From Thermosynechococcaceae cyanobacterium Okahandja (GTDB taxonomy: Bacteria > Cyanobacteriota > Cyanobacteriia > Thermosynechococcales > Thermosynechococcaceae): 64,000 nucleotides of DNA. A program made the position numbers and the translations under genes. Of this stretch, positions 63,901 to 64,000 are shown one piece after another. Under the pieces are notes generated by a model. That model worked only from the letters and a program-made list of their open reading frames with translations. It had not been told where the DNA came from and searched no databases. The stretch spans positions 2,666,001 to 2,730,000 of the forward strand of contig CP136945.1 of NCBI GenBank assembly GCA_041530395.1. Reading direction: 5' to 3'. Numbering within the stretch: the first letter of the stretch is position 1; each line of letters starts with the position of its first letter.

Positions 63901-64000
63901 CAATCCGAAAGCGCTCTTCCCGCTCCTTGACGGTATCCAGTTTTTCCCGCGCTTGGGCAATTTTGCGATCAAAGTCTGCCACCCCCGCCAGTTCATCAAT
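60971..64000 (-). CDS. smc: Chromosome segregation protein SMC, N-terminus beyond window edge
   Basis: At least 1009 C-terminal residues of an SMC ATPase; the frame is open at the window end ([14 protein letters not shown]), so the Walker A head is missing. Present are a long coiled coil very rich in Gln, Leu and Ala, the hinge domain ([26 protein letters not shown]...), a second coiled coil, and the C-terminal head with signature [19 protein letters not shown] and Walker [15 protein letters not shown]. With ScpA and ScpB it compacts and segregates chromosomes. The reverse strand of the Gln-rich coils looks repetitive, but this is only codon bias. Confidence 0.96.
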   Translation of the reverse strand: MDELAGVADFDRKIAQAREKLDTVKEREERFRIVENELIQQRDRLDRDRLQAQKYQALREQLQEREQWLLVRQWQAHEQQKAALVAQRQQLEQEQLARQQQLEQCQEQIAAATIQLEELNQQVKALGEQEYLQLQAQLAALHAQQRECQRQQADLQQQHQSLGEQVRALQAQRQVQQTQQQQLVTEVAQQQQQRQSLVEAVTTAEATLQQLRQEAQTLSTAAQAWFAEHQQRRQRIDQLIHELEPGRSELSRLLERSQQLSRRHGELEQAATTLSAQQQEVTTALATAATAMATSEQEVQTLAQQLAAAQQHLSLSEETYQRLEREQRQKQRELDQLEARQQAVQETQGSYAVRLILTAELPGVLGTVAQLGQVAPEYQLALEVAAGARLGNIVVADDSVAAAAIAILKRERAGRATFLPLNKIARPKPLPPLAAGGALDYALNLVTFAPEYAPIFAYVFGSTVVFETLEAARRYLGQYRMVTLEGELLEPSGAMTGGTQSRTQTLHFGQSTPPHESAELRHLRDRLSEIERLLTRLLQERHQQQTAVSELSAALAEARQTQRDRHRHWQQLQQQQQQLERQQQDLAQQQQQVAQALHASQAELTALQTRLPELEADLAAERLALSTLEANPSHQHWQHLQRQLQACETDHAAAVAALQEFDQALGQHQRHLEQLERQHAQTMAEIERLRQRQQDTLAQQQRLDQTLADLTAQAQAHQQTLSHLEAQLGSLKGDRDRQDYQLRQLQQTYQQLEWQHQKAAETLAMLQRQYTELATLEQPNLPEPLPDVPADLTLADIQQECHTLEKRLRAMEPVNMLAISEFEATQARLDELQEKLAVLDAERTEILLRIENFTTLRHQSFREAFDAVNANFQTIFATLSDGDGYLQLETPEDPFAGGLNLVAHPKGKPVQRLASMSGGEKSLTALSFIFALQRYRPSPFYAFDEVDMFLDGANVERLAKMIQQQSQAAQFIVVSLRRPMIEAAQRTIGVTQARGQHTQVIGLDLSASH

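Overview
The window is chromosomal DNA of a cyanobacterium, most likely a thermophilic unicellular one of the Thermosynechococcus type. Four things point there. It carries an allophycocyanin operon (apcA-apcB-apcC), the cytochrome b6f pair petC-petA, the photosystem II subunit gene psb30 and a cyanobacterial-type ispH. It has several cyanobacteria/plastid-specific families (Tab2/Atab2, DUF3067, DUF1822, CCB-like). It is densely sprinkled with the HIP1 octamer GCGATCGC (I count at least 18 copies in the first 10 kb). Its protein style closely matches thermophilic Synechococcales. The genus call is inference; the phylum call is secure.

Layout. 1-8 kb: 3' end of an RNase D-like exonuclease, a predicted Fe-S PD-(D/E)XK nuclease, a degenerate M48-like membrane protein, argG, a YciI protein, a pentapeptide-repeat protein and a tRNA nucleotidyltransferase. 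8-10.5 kb: a likely sulfide/persulfide detoxification operon (MBL-fold hydrolase, rhodanese, TSUP permease) behind a clear sigma-70 promoter. 10.5-17.4 kb: MoxR ATPase with DUF58 protein, yidD, cobM, a response regulator with a PP2C output, and a secretory-type unknown. 17.4-28 kb: branched-chain amino acid genes (ilvB, ilvN, a periplasmic binding lipoprotein), a TonB-like protein, aroK, a J-domain protein, psb30, ispH and a CCB-like gene. There are also two items that are easy to miss: a 52-codon ORF at 17460 and a candidate small RNA at about 27985.

28-33.3 kb is the most unusual part: a same-strand cluster of a sigma-70-like factor, a DUF1822 protein and a CHAT-domain (caspase-like) protein. 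Tandem direct repeats lie in front of the first two genes. The arrangement suggests protease-controlled transcription, by analogy with CHAT/sigma modules known elsewhere; no function is proven. 33.4-49 kb is mostly housekeeping: M16-like protein, radA, FKBP, phasin-like protein, leuC, a transaldolase with EF hands, recG, ftsH, tab2, a membrane-anchored NYN-domain protein with an AT-rich 3' half, and thrC.

49-64 kb: a histidine phosphatase, tRNA-Leu(CAA), a large membrane protein, the apc operon, petC-petA followed closely by mnmE and an ABC exporter, then mreB-mreC-mreD, and finally the C-terminal 1000 or so residues of SMC, which runs off the right edge. I see no insertion sequence, prophage, CRISPR array or rRNA operon. 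Genes are tightly packed, and several convergent pairs overlap at their 3' ends.
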